From the NCBI RefSeq assembly GCF_000147875.1, contig NC_014507.1:310001-374000 (forward strand): DNA of 64,000 nucleotides, given 5' to 3'. The notes beneath the pieces are model-generated. The model searched no databases. It had not been told where the DNA came from and saw nothing but the letters and a program-made list of their open reading frames with translations. Made by a program: the position numbers and the translations under genes. Positions 24,692-34,456 of this stretch are shown here, one piece after another; the stretch's first letter is position 1; the number at the start of each line of letters is the position of its first letter. The stretch is from Methanolacinia petrolearia DSM 11571. Its GTDB lineage: Archaea; Halobacteriota; Methanomicrobia; Methanomicrobiales; Methanomicrobiaceae.

Positions 24692-27688
24692 ATGAGTTTA
24701 GATACCATTAATAATATTCTTAAAAAGGCGCTTGATGGAGACGTCTTGGCAAGAGTAAATGAATCCGAAGTCTCTGATGAATTTAAAAATCTGGCGGCTA
24801 CGGTCAATCGTGTTGTGGAAAAGCTCGGGGATGCGGCGGAAGCCAAAAAGCTCCAGAAACGTGCCGAAGCCTTCCTGCAGTTAAACCCCCAGGGAATTGC
24901 AGTCCTCGCAGGTGACAAGCACCGTCTTGATCTCAATAAAGAGTATGAAAGGATCTGGCGTGGCGGCTATGACGAGCTTATGGCTAAGAAGCTGTATGAT
25001 TTCAACATCGAGATCACCGGCGGCGACGATTTCTACGCCTCTTTCGAGACTAAGAAACCCGCGATATCCGATATGGAGATCTCGTGGGAGAATGGAGAAA
25101 AGACCTATCTCCGTCTTTTCCAGACACCTATTCTTGACGAAAAGGGTGAGATCGATGTCAATTATTACATCTACCAGGATCTCACACCGCAGAGGGAGGA
25201 GATGGCTGAGATTCAAAAGCTCCAGAAGCGTGCCGAAGCCTTCCTGCAGTTAAATCCCCAGGGAATTACGGTTCTTGCTGCTGACAAGCACCGTCTTGAC
25301 CTCAACAAAGAGTATGAAAGGATCTGGCGTGGCGGTTATGACGAGCTTATGGCTAAGAAGCTGTATGATTTCAACATCAATATCACCGGCGGCGACGATT
25401 TCTACGCCTCTTTCGAGACTAAGAAACCCGCGATATCCGATATGGAGATCTCGTGGGAGAATGGAGAAAAGACCTATCTCCGTCTTTTCCAGACTCCGAT
25501 TATTGACGAGAAAGGGGAGATCGATGTCAATTATTATATCTATCAGGATCTCACCGATCAGGTCGAAAAGCTGAACGAAATTAAGACTTTAGAGGAGCAG
25601 TCCAACGCCATCGTCAGCGAAAATCCGATGCCTATACTCCTGTGGAATACCGATCTGACTATCAGAAAATACAATAAGGCGTTTCTTAAATTATCCGGGT
25701 TTTCAGATGCAGCAGCTGAAAACCTGAAACTTTCGGACTTCAAATATCTCAAACAGAGCGGTAAATCCATAAGGGATACAATTGAGGAGAAGAAGGCAAA
25801 CCATGGCGAAGCCGAGATGGAATTCCCCTCCGGGATTAAAGTTCTTGAGAGATACAATATACCGCTTCTTGATGAAAGCGGAAGAGTCGACGCCGTAATG
25901 ACGGTTTACAATGATATTACAATATTAAAGCAGGAGATGGCCGAGACTGCAAAACTCCAGAGACGTGCCGAAGCCTTCCTGCAGGAAAATCCACAGGCTA
26001 TTACAGTTCTTGCACCTGATAAGCACCGTCTTGACCTCAATAAAGAGTACCAGCGTGTATGGCGCGGCGGATATGACGAACTGATGGCGAAGAAACTCTA
26101 CGACTTCAATATCAACATCACCGGCGGCGACGATTTCTACGGCTCTTTCGAGAGCAGACGGCGGGCCGTCACCGAGATGGAGATCTCGTGGGAAAACGGA
26201 GAGAAATCTTATCTTCGTCTGTTCCAGACCCCGATTCTCGATGAAAAAGGCGAGATCGATGTCAACTATTATATCTACCAGGATATGACGCCCGAGGTCA
26301 CTATCAGCAATTACATGAACGGCGAAGTTGACAGGATATCTGAAAACCTTGAAAAACTTTCAAAAGGCAACCTTGATATGAATCTCGATGCCGGTGCAGC
26401 GAATGAGTACACATCGGAAACCCGGCGGATGTTCAACCGTGTCGACAAATCGCTTGGAGAGGCAAAAGAAGCTGTTGAATCCCTTGTTGAAGATTCAAAG
26501 ATGCTTGCACAGGCAGCCATAAACGGCAGGCTTAATGTCCGTTCGGACGCCTCTAAACATGAAGGGAAGTTCAAGCATATTGTCGAAGAGCTTAATAAGA
26601 CAATTGATTCAATAGCAGCACCTATACATGAGGCGATTAGGGTTATAGGCGAATATGCCGAGAACAACTATACCGAATTTTTCGACGATAAAGTTGTTGT
26701 CAAAGGAGAATTTGCAGAGTTCAAGGAATCGATCAACCTGCTCGGCCAGAATACGTCCAATGTAATCAGCGACGTAATAAATGCAGTAGATCATGTCTTT
26801 GTCGGAACCAACGAGGCCAGCAAGGGCTCTGATGAGGTGGCGAAGGCGGCAGAACATGTTGCCATGACAAGCCAGAAATGTGCTGATATCAGCAGGGAGA
26901 TGCTCGACAAGATGACAGCCATTCAGCAGCAGATTGCTGATCTTTCAGCTTCCAACGAGGAGGTCGCCGCAACCTCGCAGGACGTCCTGAAGAACTCCGA
27001 GGAGGTAACTAAGATGGGCAACGACGCACAGGTTCTCGGAAATGATGCAAACCGCAAGATGGCTTCCGTAGTCGAGATTACAAACCGCAGCGCCGAGGAG
27101 ATCAAGGAGCTCAACGACCAGATAAAGGAGATCAACAAGATCGTCAAGATGATTACCGATATCACGAGCCAGATCAATCTCCTTGCACTAAATGCCGCAA
27201 TCGAAGCCGCACGTGCCGGGGAGCACGGGCGTGGATTTGCAGTTGTAGCCGGAGAGGTCAAGAACCTTGCCGCAGATGCGAGGAAAGCCACCGAGCATAT
27301 CGACAAAGTCATCGGTGAGATCCAGAACAACAGTATAAGGACCGCCGACGCAATCCAGACCGCCAGCACCGAGGTAGTCTCCGGTGTCGAGAGTGTCGAT
27401 GCCGCAATTAAAGCTTTAAACACAATTGTAGAGGGTTCTGAGAAGGTCACAATGGATATGAGCGAGATCGCAAAGGCGATCGAGGACCAGGCGAATATTG
27501 CCAATATTGTTGTATCTGCAACAGATGAAGGAAGCCTTCTTTCCAAGGATAACCTCAGGGAGGTCGAGGAGCTCGCAGCACTTGCAGAGGAGGCAAGCGC
27601 ATCGACCGAGGAGATTGGAAGCGCAATCCATGAAGTGAACAAGATGTCCCAGAAGCTCCAGGGCGATATGAAGGCATTTAAAATATAA
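24692..27688 (+). CDS. Soluble methyl-accepting chemotaxis protein with four PAS-type modules
   Basis: A 998-residue cytoplasmic chemoreceptor without transmembrane segments. Residues about 52-174, 175-297 and 420-540 are three copies of one PAS-like module ([11 protein letters not shown], then [20 protein letters not shown] and [11 protein letters not shown]); residues about 298-415 are a different PAS ([20 protein letters not shown]). HAMP-like helices follow (about 545-690), then the signalling domain with tip [20 protein letters not shown] (about 827-846). It should signal to CheA/CheW. Start: GGTG eight bases before the ATG 24692 favours this over the ATG two codons earlier. Confidence 0.92.
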   Translation: MSLDTINNILKKALDGDVLARVNESEVSDEFKNLAATVNRVVEKLGDAAEAKKLQKRAEAFLQLNPQGIAVLAGDKHRLDLNKEYERIWRGGYDELMAKKLYDFNIEITGGDDFYASFETKKPAISDMEISWENGEKTYLRLFQTPILDEKGEIDVNYYIYQDLTPQREEMAEIQKLQKRAEAFLQLNPQGITVLAADKHRLDLNKEYERIWRGGYDELMAKKLYDFNINITGGDDFYASFETKKPAISDMEISWENGEKTYLRLFQTPIIDEKGEIDVNYYIYQDLTDQVEKLNEIKTLEEQSNAIVSENPMPILLWNTDLTIRKYNKAFLKLSGFSDAAAENLKLSDFKYLKQSGKSIRDTIEEKKANHGEAEMEFPSGIKVLERYNIPLLDESGRVDAVMTVYNDITILKQEMAETAKLQRRAEAFLQENPQAITVLAPDKHRLDLNKEYQRVWRGGYDELMAKKLYDFNINITGGDDFYGSFESRRRAVTEMEISWENGEKSYLRLFQTPILDEKGEIDVNYYIYQDMTPEVTISNYMNGEVDRISENLEKLSKGNLDMNLDAGAANEYTSETRRMFNRVDKSLGEAKEAVESLVEDSKMLAQAAINGRLNVRSDASKHEGKFKHIVEELNKTIDSIAAPIHEAIRVIGEYAENNYTEFFDDKVVVKGEFAEFKESINLLGQNTSNVISDVINAVDHVFVGTNEASKGSDEVAKAAEHVAMTSQKCADISREMLDKMTAIQQQIADLSASNEEVAATSQDVLKNSEEVTKMGNDAQVLGNDANRKMASVVEITNRSAEEIKELNDQIKEINKIVKMITDITSQINLLALNAAIEAARAGEHGRGFAVVAGEVKNLAADARKATEHIDKVIGEIQNNSIRTADAIQTASTEVVSGVESVDAAIKALNTIVEGSEKVTMDMSEIAKAIEDQANIANIVVSATDEGSLLSKDNLREVEELAALAEEASASTEEIGSAIHEVNKMSQKLQGDMKAFKI
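24848..25585 (+). repeat. Near-identical 369-bp tandem duplication inside the chemoreceptor gene
   Basis: The PAS-module DNA beginning at 24848 recurs at 25217 with exactly 369 bases offset and only scattered changes; a third, more diverged copy begins at 25952. The second copy is nearly identical for long runs, which points to recent duplication or gene conversion, and the arrangement is prone to expansion or contraction by recombination. Confidence 0.85.
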
Positions 27689-27831
27689 TAACTCTTTTTT
27701 CTTCGAAAATCCGCGTTTTAAGGGCTCTGTCCCGTATGATTCATCTGCAAATGGAATTTTGATTCTCTGTTTTAAAAATAAAACCGGAATGATCCGGAAA
27801 TCAGGTAAGAAAAAGAATATTTCTTTATTGA

Positions 27832-28926
27832 TTAATCCAGGATTTCGTAGGTTGTCGATCTCTGTTTCAAAACCCTGCCGATATCTTCGGTTATGCGCTT
27901 CATCTCACCGGGATCGAGGTAGTCCGATTCGTCGCCGCCTGCATCCACGGATACCTCATCGGAGAACATCGTTCCTCCGAAGTCGTTTCCTCCTGATAAA
28001 AGGCCTACCTGGGTGAATTTCCGTCCCAGTTTTCCCCACGAGATCTGGATGTTGTCGAAGTTGTCGAGATAGAGCCTTGATACTGCGAAGAGAAGTATGT
28101 CCGTTCTTCCTGTGGCGCCTGGCGGGGCAAGTCCCTTGTTGAACAGGGGAGTGTTGTGGTGGAGATAGGGGAGCGGAACGAGTTCGGTGAATCCTCCGGT
28201 TTCATCCTGTATTCCTCTCAGGACTCTCAGGTGTTCTACCCTGTCCGCCTCGGTCTCCACCGAACCGGGTAATATCGTTGCAGTTGACTTTATCCCCATA
28301 GAATGAGCTTCCTTTATTATCCTGACCCATTCTGCCGTCGGTACCTTGGCCGGGCAGATTGTCTTTCTGACGCTGTCCACGAGGATCTCGGCCGCAGTTC
28401 CCTGGAGAGTTCCGAGGCCAGCACTTCTCATCATCCCGATGACCTCTTTTGTCGAAATCCCGCTTTTTTTTGCAGAATAGGAGATCTCGTCAGGGCTCAT
28501 AGTATGGATATCCGCTTCGGGAATAACATCATGCACCCAGGATATGATCTCAGCGTATCTTTCCGCGTCGAAATCCGGGTGGACTCCTGAAAGAAGGCAG
28601 ATCTCTGTTACGTTTCTCTCCTTTGCCAAGAGAGCCCGTGCCCTGATCTCTTCTTCGTCATGAAGGTAGGCGTCCTCGGCCTTCTTCGGCCTGCCGAAAC
28701 CACAGAAGCCGCAGAGATTTTTGCAGATGTTCGTAACGTGGAGGTTGTGGTTCCTGACATAAGTCACAATGTCTCCTACCTTTCTTTCCCTTAACCGATC
28801 TGCCGCTTCGGCAATCCTGAAGATATTCCGGTCACGGATCATCATCAGCGAGACCGCCTCTTCCTCGGTCATCCTGTGTCCTTCGAGAACATCGTTCAAA
28901 AGGTTCTTAAGCTCTGCGTCCTTCAT
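27832..28926 (-). CDS. cofH: FO synthase subunit 2 (radical SAM)
   Basis: A 364-residue radical SAM enzyme for the deazaflavin core of coenzyme F420: it joins a tyrosine-derived fragment to 5-amino-6-ribitylaminouracil. The cluster motif is C68-KNL-C72-GF-C75 (CX3CX2C) with VTNIC before it. CofH-like blocks include LSGVHPDFDAERYAE, HTMSPDEISY, GLGTLQGTAAEIL and the late ELVPLPYLHHNTPL. CofG is not in this window. The start ATG overlaps the signal-peptidase stop (ATGA), so they are co-transcribed. Confidence 0.93.
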   Translation of the reverse strand: MKDAELKNLLNDVLEGHRMTEEEAVSLMMIRDRNIFRIAEAADRLRERKVGDIVTYVRNHNLHVTNICKNLCGFCGFGRPKKAEDAYLHDEEEIRARALLAKERNVTEICLLSGVHPDFDAERYAEIISWVHDVIPEADIHTMSPDEISYSAKKSGISTKEVIGMMRSAGLGTLQGTAAEILVDSVRKTICPAKVPTAEWVRIIKEAHSMGIKSTATILPGSVETEADRVEHLRVLRGIQDETGGFTELVPLPYLHHNTPLFNKGLAPPGATGRTDILLFAVSRLYLDNFDNIQISWGKLGRKFTQVGLLSGGNDFGGTMFSDEVSVDAGGDESDYLDPGEMKRITEDIGRVLKQRSTTYEILD

Positions 28927-29579
28927 TTCTTCTTTTTCTCCCTGGAATTCAGATACAGTTCATGAGCAAACATAAGGATTATTATCAGTATTGCGAATTC
29001 GATTATGTGCAGCGGGATATATCCTACGAGGGGAATTGCGAACCAGGCCTTTCCTACGATCCATTCCTTTTCAACAGGCATTAGCTGTCCGATTCCTGAA
29101 ATTCCTCCCATTTGGTCGGGGTATGGGTTGTTGTCACCCCAGGTAATGTATCCCCCGTCGCTTGCATTGTCGTACCATTCAACTGCACGATGGATGATCG
29201 GATGAACACTGTCCACCCCGTTCGGCTTGTAGATAATTACGTCTCCGTAGACAGCATTGCCGTAAAGATTAGGATACTCGTTGAATTTACCGTAGCCTGT
29301 CGACAGGCTTTCGTTCCATGTCTGCAGTTCGCCGTACCTGTCTGCGGCGACGACAAAGACGAGGTCTCCTTTATTCATATTTGGAACCATGCTCTCAGAC
29401 TCGACTGCAACCACTGCCGGCCAGGTGCCTGAAAATAAAAAGAGCAGGAGTGCGACAAGGCCTACGACCAGCACGATCCATGCTGCGTCGCGTGCCAGTG
29501 AAAAAGCCGGCTCCTCACTCTTTAAAAACCTTTTAATTAGAGATTCTTTCGGTTTATTACCTGATTCGGGTTTTTTCAT
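28923..29579 (-). CDS. Signal peptidase I, archaeal type
   Basis: A 218-residue membrane protease that cleaves Sec signal peptides. Residues about 33-53 are TM1; the nucleophile is in SESMVPNM (S63); the archaeal His is in HPIIHRAVEW (about 130), and the Asp in WGDNNPYPDQ (about 147). The second TM is near the C-terminus (about 190-210), ending in a basic tail. The N-terminal 30 residues are charged. Start region is supported by proximity to a promoter at 29580-29600. Co-transcribed with cofH. Confidence 0.88.
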   Translation of the reverse strand: MKKPESGNKPKESLIKRFLKSEEPAFSLARDAAWIVLVVGLVALLLFLFSGTWPAVVAVESESMVPNMNKGDLVFVVAADRYGELQTWNESLSTGYGKFNEYPNLYGNAVYGDVIIYKPNGVDSVHPIIHRAVEWYDNASDGGYITWGDNNPYPDQMGGISGIGQLMPVEKEWIVGKAWFAIPLVGYIPLHIIEFAILIIILMFAHELYLNSREKKKK

Positions 29580-29680
29580 AGTTTAACAGAAACTGTTGGA
29601 TCTGTTGCATAAAAATAACTTTTGAAGCACAATGTGAATTTTCGGATAGTTATATATTTGTGTTGCCCAATGATAGATCG

Positions 29681-29908
29681 ATGGAATCCGGTTACCTGAG
29701 CCTCGGGATGGGATTGCTGATTGCAATTATCGTCCTTGCGTTCACTTTCCTGACGGCGCTTATTACTGCCGGCCTGCAGAGCTATAATCTTGCGATATCG
29801 ATTTCATTTGTCATGGGAGGGCTTCTGTGCATATGCCTGTCTGCGGTCTTCAGGAGCTGTCCTTTTTCAAAAAAAGAGAACTGCAATGACAGTCCGGCCG
29901 ACAGGTAG
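29681..29908 (+). CDS. Small two-helix membrane protein
   Basis: A 75-residue protein with two hydrophobic helices (about residues 5-32 and 38-60) and a short Cys-containing hydrophilic end (CPFSKKENC). No family recognised. The ATG 29681 lies about 26 bases after TATATATTTG (29650-29659), as expected for a leaderless archaeal transcript; a GTG seven codons upstream would be closer to the TATA than a transcript start allows. Confidence 0.6.
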   Translation: MESGYLSLGMGLLIAIIVLAFTFLTALITAGLQSYNLAISISFVMGGLLCICLSAVFRSCPFSKKENCNDSPADR

Positions 29909-30096
29909 ATAAAACAAAGACTACATGCCGGTGTCTGTTCCGGGCATTTCCCTTGTATTGACTTTGTAATGGTTTTTCATAGAATCCCTGATCTTCCGGG
30001 CTTATCTCTATCTCCTGAGGAGAAATCGATCTGTTGAATTCTCCCTAACAATTATACCGGATTAACCCCCTAGGGAAGTTGTGGAGTTTGAGTTAT

Positions 30097-31023
30097 ATGA
30101 CCGAGAGAAAGACCGGTTCCGGAGATTCAGCCGGAACGCCGGATGCTGAAAGATTGCTTGAAGAAGGCGACCCGCTGTTTGAGGAGAGCAAATACGAGGA
30201 GGCCCTTTCTGCCTATGATCTGATTCGTGCCACCGATGACGGCTACCTTGCTGCACAAAACAGGAAGGGAAACATCCTCTCCATCCTGGGGAGGAATGAT
30301 GAAGCACTGGAAGTCTTCAGGGACGTCCTGCGGATTGTCCCTGAGAACCCCATTCTATATGATGCAGCTCTTAACAACATGGCAAATGTACTGCGAAGGC
30401 TTGAGAGGTTTGAAGAGGCTCTTGAACTGTACGATAAAGCCCTTGAAGCAGAGCCTGATAATGTAATGGCCTTAAACAACAGGGGCAACGTCCTTTCCGA
30501 TATGGGCCGGGATGAAGAAGCACTTCTGATGTACGAACGGGCACTGGAGATTGAGCCCGGAAACAGTCCGGTACTGGTGAACAAGGCGTATTCACTTATC
30601 GGTCTCAGGAGGAACGATGAAGCGCTTATCGCTCTTGACGGGGCCCTGAGACTAAATCCCGGCAATATTATGGCTATGAATAATAAAGCAAACCTGTTGA
30701 GTGAACTTGGAAGGACGAAGGAAGCGATAAAGATCTACAACCAGGCTCTCGATCTGAATCCCGCCCATGTCCCGACAATTGTAAACTGTGGAATTGCATA
30801 TGCGGCTTCAGGTGAATCCGAACGTGCCCTTGCATACTTCGACCAGGCATTGATCCTCGATCCGTCGAATATACTCGCTCTTGACAACAAAGGCTGTGTT
30901 CTGGTGGATCTCGGCAGGTACAGGGAGGCTCTCGTCGCTTATGAAAGGGCACGCTCGCTTGATCCGGATGATGAGGCGATCAGGAAGAATATTGATGACC
31001 TGATGAAGAGGATCAGAGAGTGA
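30097..31023 (+). CDS. TPR repeat protein
   Basis: A 308-residue protein that is nearly all tetratricopeptide repeats, about eight units (ALELYDKALEAEPDNVMALNN and similar). These are protein-interaction scaffolds; no partner is identifiable. I use the ATG 30097; an in-frame TTG six codons upstream has weaker support. The flavin reductase gene follows after about 23 bases. Confidence 0.83.
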   Translation: MTERKTGSGDSAGTPDAERLLEEGDPLFEESKYEEALSAYDLIRATDDGYLAAQNRKGNILSILGRNDEALEVFRDVLRIVPENPILYDAALNNMANVLRRLERFEEALELYDKALEAEPDNVMALNNRGNVLSDMGRDEEALLMYERALEIEPGNSPVLVNKAYSLIGLRRNDEALIALDGALRLNPGNIMAMNNKANLLSELGRTKEAIKIYNQALDLNPAHVPTIVNCGIAYAASGESERALAYFDQALILDPSNILALDNKGCVLVDLGRYREALVAYERARSLDPDDEAIRKNIDDLMKRIRE

Positions 31024-31046
31024 TCTAAATTCCCTAGGTGTTTCAG

Positions 31047-31595
31047 ATGGAAGATTACGATCTTGGAAAGGTATTCAAGCTGATTGAACCAGGTCCGGTC
31101 GTCCTTGTGACGACTTCCAGCAATGGACGACCTAATATCATGACGATGAGCTGGCACATGGCGATGGAATTCGTTCCGCCTTTGATAGGCTGCATTATCA
31201 GCCCGGAAGATTACAGCTTCGAGGCGCTTTATGCCACAGGGGAGTGTGTCATCGGCATACCTACGGTTGAGATGATGAAGAAAACCGTGGATATAGGGAA
31301 CTGCTCCGGGAAGGACGTCGACAAGTTCGAAGAATTCGGCCTGACTCCGCTTCCGGCCGGGAAAGTGAAGGCCCCGCTTCTGGCGGAGTGCTTCGCCAAC
31401 ATAGAATGCCGGGTCGTCGACAGGAGCATGGTTGACAAATACGGGCTCTTCGTCCTCGAAGCGGTAAAGGCATGGACCGACCCGGAGCACAAAGAAAGGC
31501 GGACTTTCCATGCGAACGGCGACGGAACATTCGTCGTCGACGGGGAGTCCGTCGATCTCAAGGACAGGATGGTGAAGTTTCCAGAGTGTTTGTAG
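31047..31595 (+). CDS. Flavin reductase-family (flavoredoxin-like) protein
   Basis: A 182-residue protein of the FMN-binding split-barrel/flavin reductase family; PGPVVLVTTSSNGRPNIMTMSW (in part, residues about 16-37) and GECVIGIPTVEMMKKTVDIG are the FMN-binding blocks. In archaea and sulfate reducers such proteins carry electrons as flavoredoxins; the partner is unknown. Start ATG 31047 is preceded by TAGGTG; an upstream GTG three codons earlier would overlap that site. Confidence 0.85.
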   Translation: MEDYDLGKVFKLIEPGPVVLVTTSSNGRPNIMTMSWHMAMEFVPPLIGCIISPEDYSFEALYATGECVIGIPTVEMMKKTVDIGNCSGKDVDKFEEFGLTPLPAGKVKAPLLAECFANIECRVVDRSMVDKYGLFVLEAVKAWTDPEHKERRTFHANGDGTFVVDGESVDLKDRMVKFPECL

Positions 31596-31668
31596 CCCGG
31601 TGATGAATCCCGGAATCTTATTTTTTATTCGGGCCTGATCGTTCGGCACAGGTGCATAAAGAAAATAA

Positions 31669-31741
31669 TACCCCCGGGCGGATTCGAACCGCCGTTTCCG
31701 GCTCCAAAGGCCGGAATGATTGACCACTACACTACGGGGGT
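31669..31741 (-). tRNA. tRNA-Gln (anticodon TTG)
   Basis: A 73-base cloverleaf on the minus strand: acceptor stem ACCCCCG paired with CGGGGGT, discriminator A, anticodon arm CCGGC-CTTTGGA-GCCGG giving TTG, and T-arm GGCGG-TTCGAAT-CCGCC. CCA is not encoded and no intron is seen. It stands alone between the flavin reductase and HEAT-repeat genes. Confidence 0.93.
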
Positions 31742-32010
31742 CTGTTTAGTCCTTTATCAGTAAAGGCTCTAATAATTTTGGAACTGTGCGGATATAATTA
31801 TTCTTGAATGCAATATATCATCAGGATGGTTGAAGGGCTCTTGGGCTTCTTTTCAATACAGAAAACCTCTTTTCCATAAGGCGGGAGGAGGGCCCGGTCT
31901 CTTTGCCCTCGATATATTCATATTCTGGACAGATTAATTAAATTGTTTATCACTGTTTTTCGATTGGATTAAAAAACTTTAACAGCTTTAGAGCCCAATT
32001 TCGATTATAT
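31742..32010. other. Upstream region of tRNA-Gln and the HEAT-repeat gene
   Basis: A 269-base stretch. The TATA-like AAAATTATT on the minus strand (31771-31779) is 29 bases before the tRNA 5' end, a good promoter position. The rest is AT-rich with a GC-rich patch at about 31880-31900; TTGTTTATCAC near 31943 could be the TATA of the HEAT-repeat gene. No ORF called. Confidence 0.5.
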
Positions 32011-33270
32011 ATGAGAATCGCAGGGCACCTGGAGACTGTCAACCGGAATAATGGCGATTTTGTCAGGTTATTCGTGCTCGTGGTGTATTTTCTGGTTGTC
32101 GGAATTCTGGCGATATATGCGTTCTCGCCCATTGGAGGGGAGATGGGCTACATCCTCGCCCGTCTTATTCCTCACCTGTTTTATATTCCCCTTGTGCTGA
32201 CCGCTCTTTGGTATCCCAAGAAGAGGCTGGCGCACTTCATCATTTTTTCTTTGATTTTCTTCTGTCTTATCTCCGGATTCCTGATGAACGGGTGGAGCCT
32301 CGATGCCCTGTTTATGGTCTTTACATCTTTCATCTATCTGTGGGTCTTTATCGCCATACTTGCAATTCCGCAGGTCCAGTTGGGAAAAACCGGGGAAGAC
32401 ACGGCATCCGGGGAAAGCATCGCTCCTCCTGCTTTACAGGCGCCTTTAAGTGCCGAATCATCACCGGCACCTGCCGCAAGCGGCGGGAACGCCGGCCTGA
32501 TTAGACGCACACCGTCAATAGGCCCTTCGCAGATAAACCCTCTTATAGAATCGTTCCGGCATGGCGAGGAGCTGGTGACAAGGAACACCTCGGCGGCCCT
32601 CAAGGCGATAGGAGTTCCTGCAATTCCTTATATAGTCAGGGGACTGAAGAGCGATTCTATTCCCGTGAGGGAAAACTGCGCTAGGCTCCTGGGTGAAATG
32701 GATGATACCGACTCTATCGACCTGCTCGTTGCGGCTATGGCAGATCCTTCACGCAGGGTGCACAACGCCGCTACCCAGGCCCTTGCAAGGATCGGAGAAC
32801 CTTCGGTACCAGCCCTGAAGAGAGGTCTTACTAGTGAAAAATGGAAGATCCGGGCAGGTTCCGTAGTCGCCCTGAGAATAATAGGCAGCCATGATGCAGT
32901 GCCCCTCCTCACAGGCATGCTGGATGACAGGAGTCATTATGTCCGAAAAGAGGTCGTCAAATCGCTTGCACGTGTCGGACGGGAGGAGAATCTCGATTAT
33001 CTTGTCGGTATGCTCGGCGACGAGTCACGCGGGGTGAGGCTGGCAGCCGTCGGCGGCCTCGGCCGCAGCGGTAAGGATGAGGCTGTCGAACCGCTTGTCA
33101 GGGTTCTGGAAGAGGAAGAGGATGCCGAAGTCCGTATAAGGGCCGTTCATTCCCTGGAACTGATTGGGACTGCCGTCGCGTACGAAGCGATGAGAGTGGC
33201 GCTTGATGATAATGATCCCGAGGTCTCTTCAGAGGCCGAAGATATACTTAGACAAAATTATAAGATTTGA
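32011..33270 (+). CDS. Membrane-anchored HEAT-repeat (PBS-lyase type) protein
   Basis: A 419-residue protein. Three or four hydrophobic helices occupy residues about 18-118, then a Ser/Ala/Pro linker (about 130-165), then about seven HEAT repeats of the PBS-lyase type (for example AARLLGEMDDTDSIDLLVAAM and VHSLELIGTAVAYEAMRVAL) to the end. HEAT units bind protein partners; the membrane part suggests a surface-associated adaptor. It has no obvious partner in the neighbourhood; the MFS gene is convergent. Confidence 0.85.
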   Translation: MRIAGHLETVNRNNGDFVRLFVLVVYFLVVGILAIYAFSPIGGEMGYILARLIPHLFYIPLVLTALWYPKKRLAHFIIFSLIFFCLISGFLMNGWSLDALFMVFTSFIYLWVFIAILAIPQVQLGKTGEDTASGESIAPPALQAPLSAESSPAPAASGGNAGLIRRTPSIGPSQINPLIESFRHGEELVTRNTSAALKAIGVPAIPYIVRGLKSDSIPVRENCARLLGEMDDTDSIDLLVAAMADPSRRVHNAATQALARIGEPSVPALKRGLTSEKWKIRAGSVVALRIIGSHDAVPLLTGMLDDRSHYVRKEVVKSLARVGREENLDYLVGMLGDESRGVRLAAVGGLGRSGKDEAVEPLVRVLEEEEDAEVRIRAVHSLELIGTAVAYEAMRVALDDNDPEVSSEAEDILRQNYKI

Positions 33271-33279
33271 TTTTTTATT

Positions 33280-34449
33280 TCAGATCTTCCTGCGTATCGA
33301 TTTCCACGGGTAGGGGGTCGCAGAGAAGATCAATATCGATATTACCACAGGGATGACGAGGAGTCCGAAGGCTGTTGAGACGTTCGTAATATCGGCAATA
33401 TACCCGGTAATCGCAACACCCAGTCCGCCTGCGCCAACCGCGAGGCCGAGCATAAGACCTGAGACGGTCCCTGTTCCCTGGGGGGCCATCTCGTGCGACA
33501 TCGCGACCGTAACCGAGAACGAAGACCAGAGGAGGTAGCCGAACGCCATCAGCGATATCAGGGAGATGATTCCATCGGACATTATGAAGAGTGTGAACGG
33601 CAGGATCGAGAGTATAAGGCTTGCAAGGACGTATTCCTTCCGCCCGTATTTATCAGACATTCCCGCTCCTATTACCTGCCCTACGACACCTGCCATGAGC
33701 ATCCCGGATGTCAGGAGGTTTGCAGTTACAAGGCTCATCCCGGTCTTTGCAAGATAGGTCGGGAGGTATGCAACAGACCCGAAGATTACCCATGCCCTGA
33801 AGGCCGATGCCGTCACAAGAAGGGTGATCGGGAGGTATGGGAACTTTGCTTCCGGATCTTTCTTCCCGTTATCTTTGGAGTAACTGTTCTCAAGTTCGGA
33901 TACGGGGGGAAGCACCTTTCTCAGCAGGGGGACGATTAAAATTCCCGGAATTATTATAAGAGCAAGGCCGTGAAGACCGTAGCTCGCGACCGCGACTCCC
34001 GCAAGGATCGGCCCTATGGCGAAGCCGAGGTTCCCTCCGACAACGAACAGCGATGTCAGCCTCCCGCGGTTCGCCCCGGCAGCCATCCTGCTCACAAGAC
34101 CTAGTGCACTCGGGTGAAAGAACGCATGCCCGAGTGCGCCTATGATTGCAAAGGCGATCAGGAAGTAATAGTCCTCCACAAACCCGATGAAGGACATGAA
34201 GAAAGCGGAGATCATCACGCTTACCGCAACCGGCATGCGGATGTTCTTTTTGTCATAAAGCCACCCGACAACCGGCTGTGTGAAGGATGATGAAAGGTTG
34301 TATGCAGTGACGATCAAACCTGCAAGAAAATACGAATACCCGTTCTGGAGAATAAGGAGCGGGAGAATTGCGGGCAGAACCGGTGAATAGATGTCGTTCA
34401 CCATGTGGGCTGCCGAGAGCCCTAGTATAGAGCGTGTAGTTTTCTCCAT
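33280..34449 (-). CDS. MFS transporter
   Basis: A 389-residue, about 12-helix major facilitator protein of the fosmidomycin-resistance/FSR-like group: HMVNDIYSPVLPAILPLLI near the start, FFHPSALGLVSRMA, and NRGRLTSLFVVGGNLGFAIG. Probably an exporter; substrate unknown. Contained in a run of minus-strand genes with the methylase and dph2 upstream. Confidence 0.88.
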   Translation of the reverse strand: MEKTTRSILGLSAAHMVNDIYSPVLPAILPLLILQNGYSYFLAGLIVTAYNLSSSFTQPVVGWLYDKKNIRMPVAVSVMISAFFMSFIGFVEDYYFLIAFAIIGALGHAFFHPSALGLVSRMAAGANRGRLTSLFVVGGNLGFAIGPILAGVAVASYGLHGLALIIIPGILIVPLLRKVLPPVSELENSYSKDNGKKDPEAKFPYLPITLLVTASAFRAWVIFGSVAYLPTYLAKTGMSLVTANLLTSGMLMAGVVGQVIGAGMSDKYGRKEYVLASLILSILPFTLFIMSDGIISLISLMAFGYLLWSSFSVTVAMSHEMAPQGTGTVSGLMLGLAVGAGGLGVAITGYIADITNVSTAFGLLVIPVVISILIFSATPYPWKSIRRKI

Positions 34450-34456
34450 TTCTGTG

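Noticed and set aside
26923-27642. 239-codon minus-strand frame opposite the chemoreceptor signalling domain
   Set aside because: Antisense shadow of the coiled-coil MCP domain; biased composition only, no start context and no family match.
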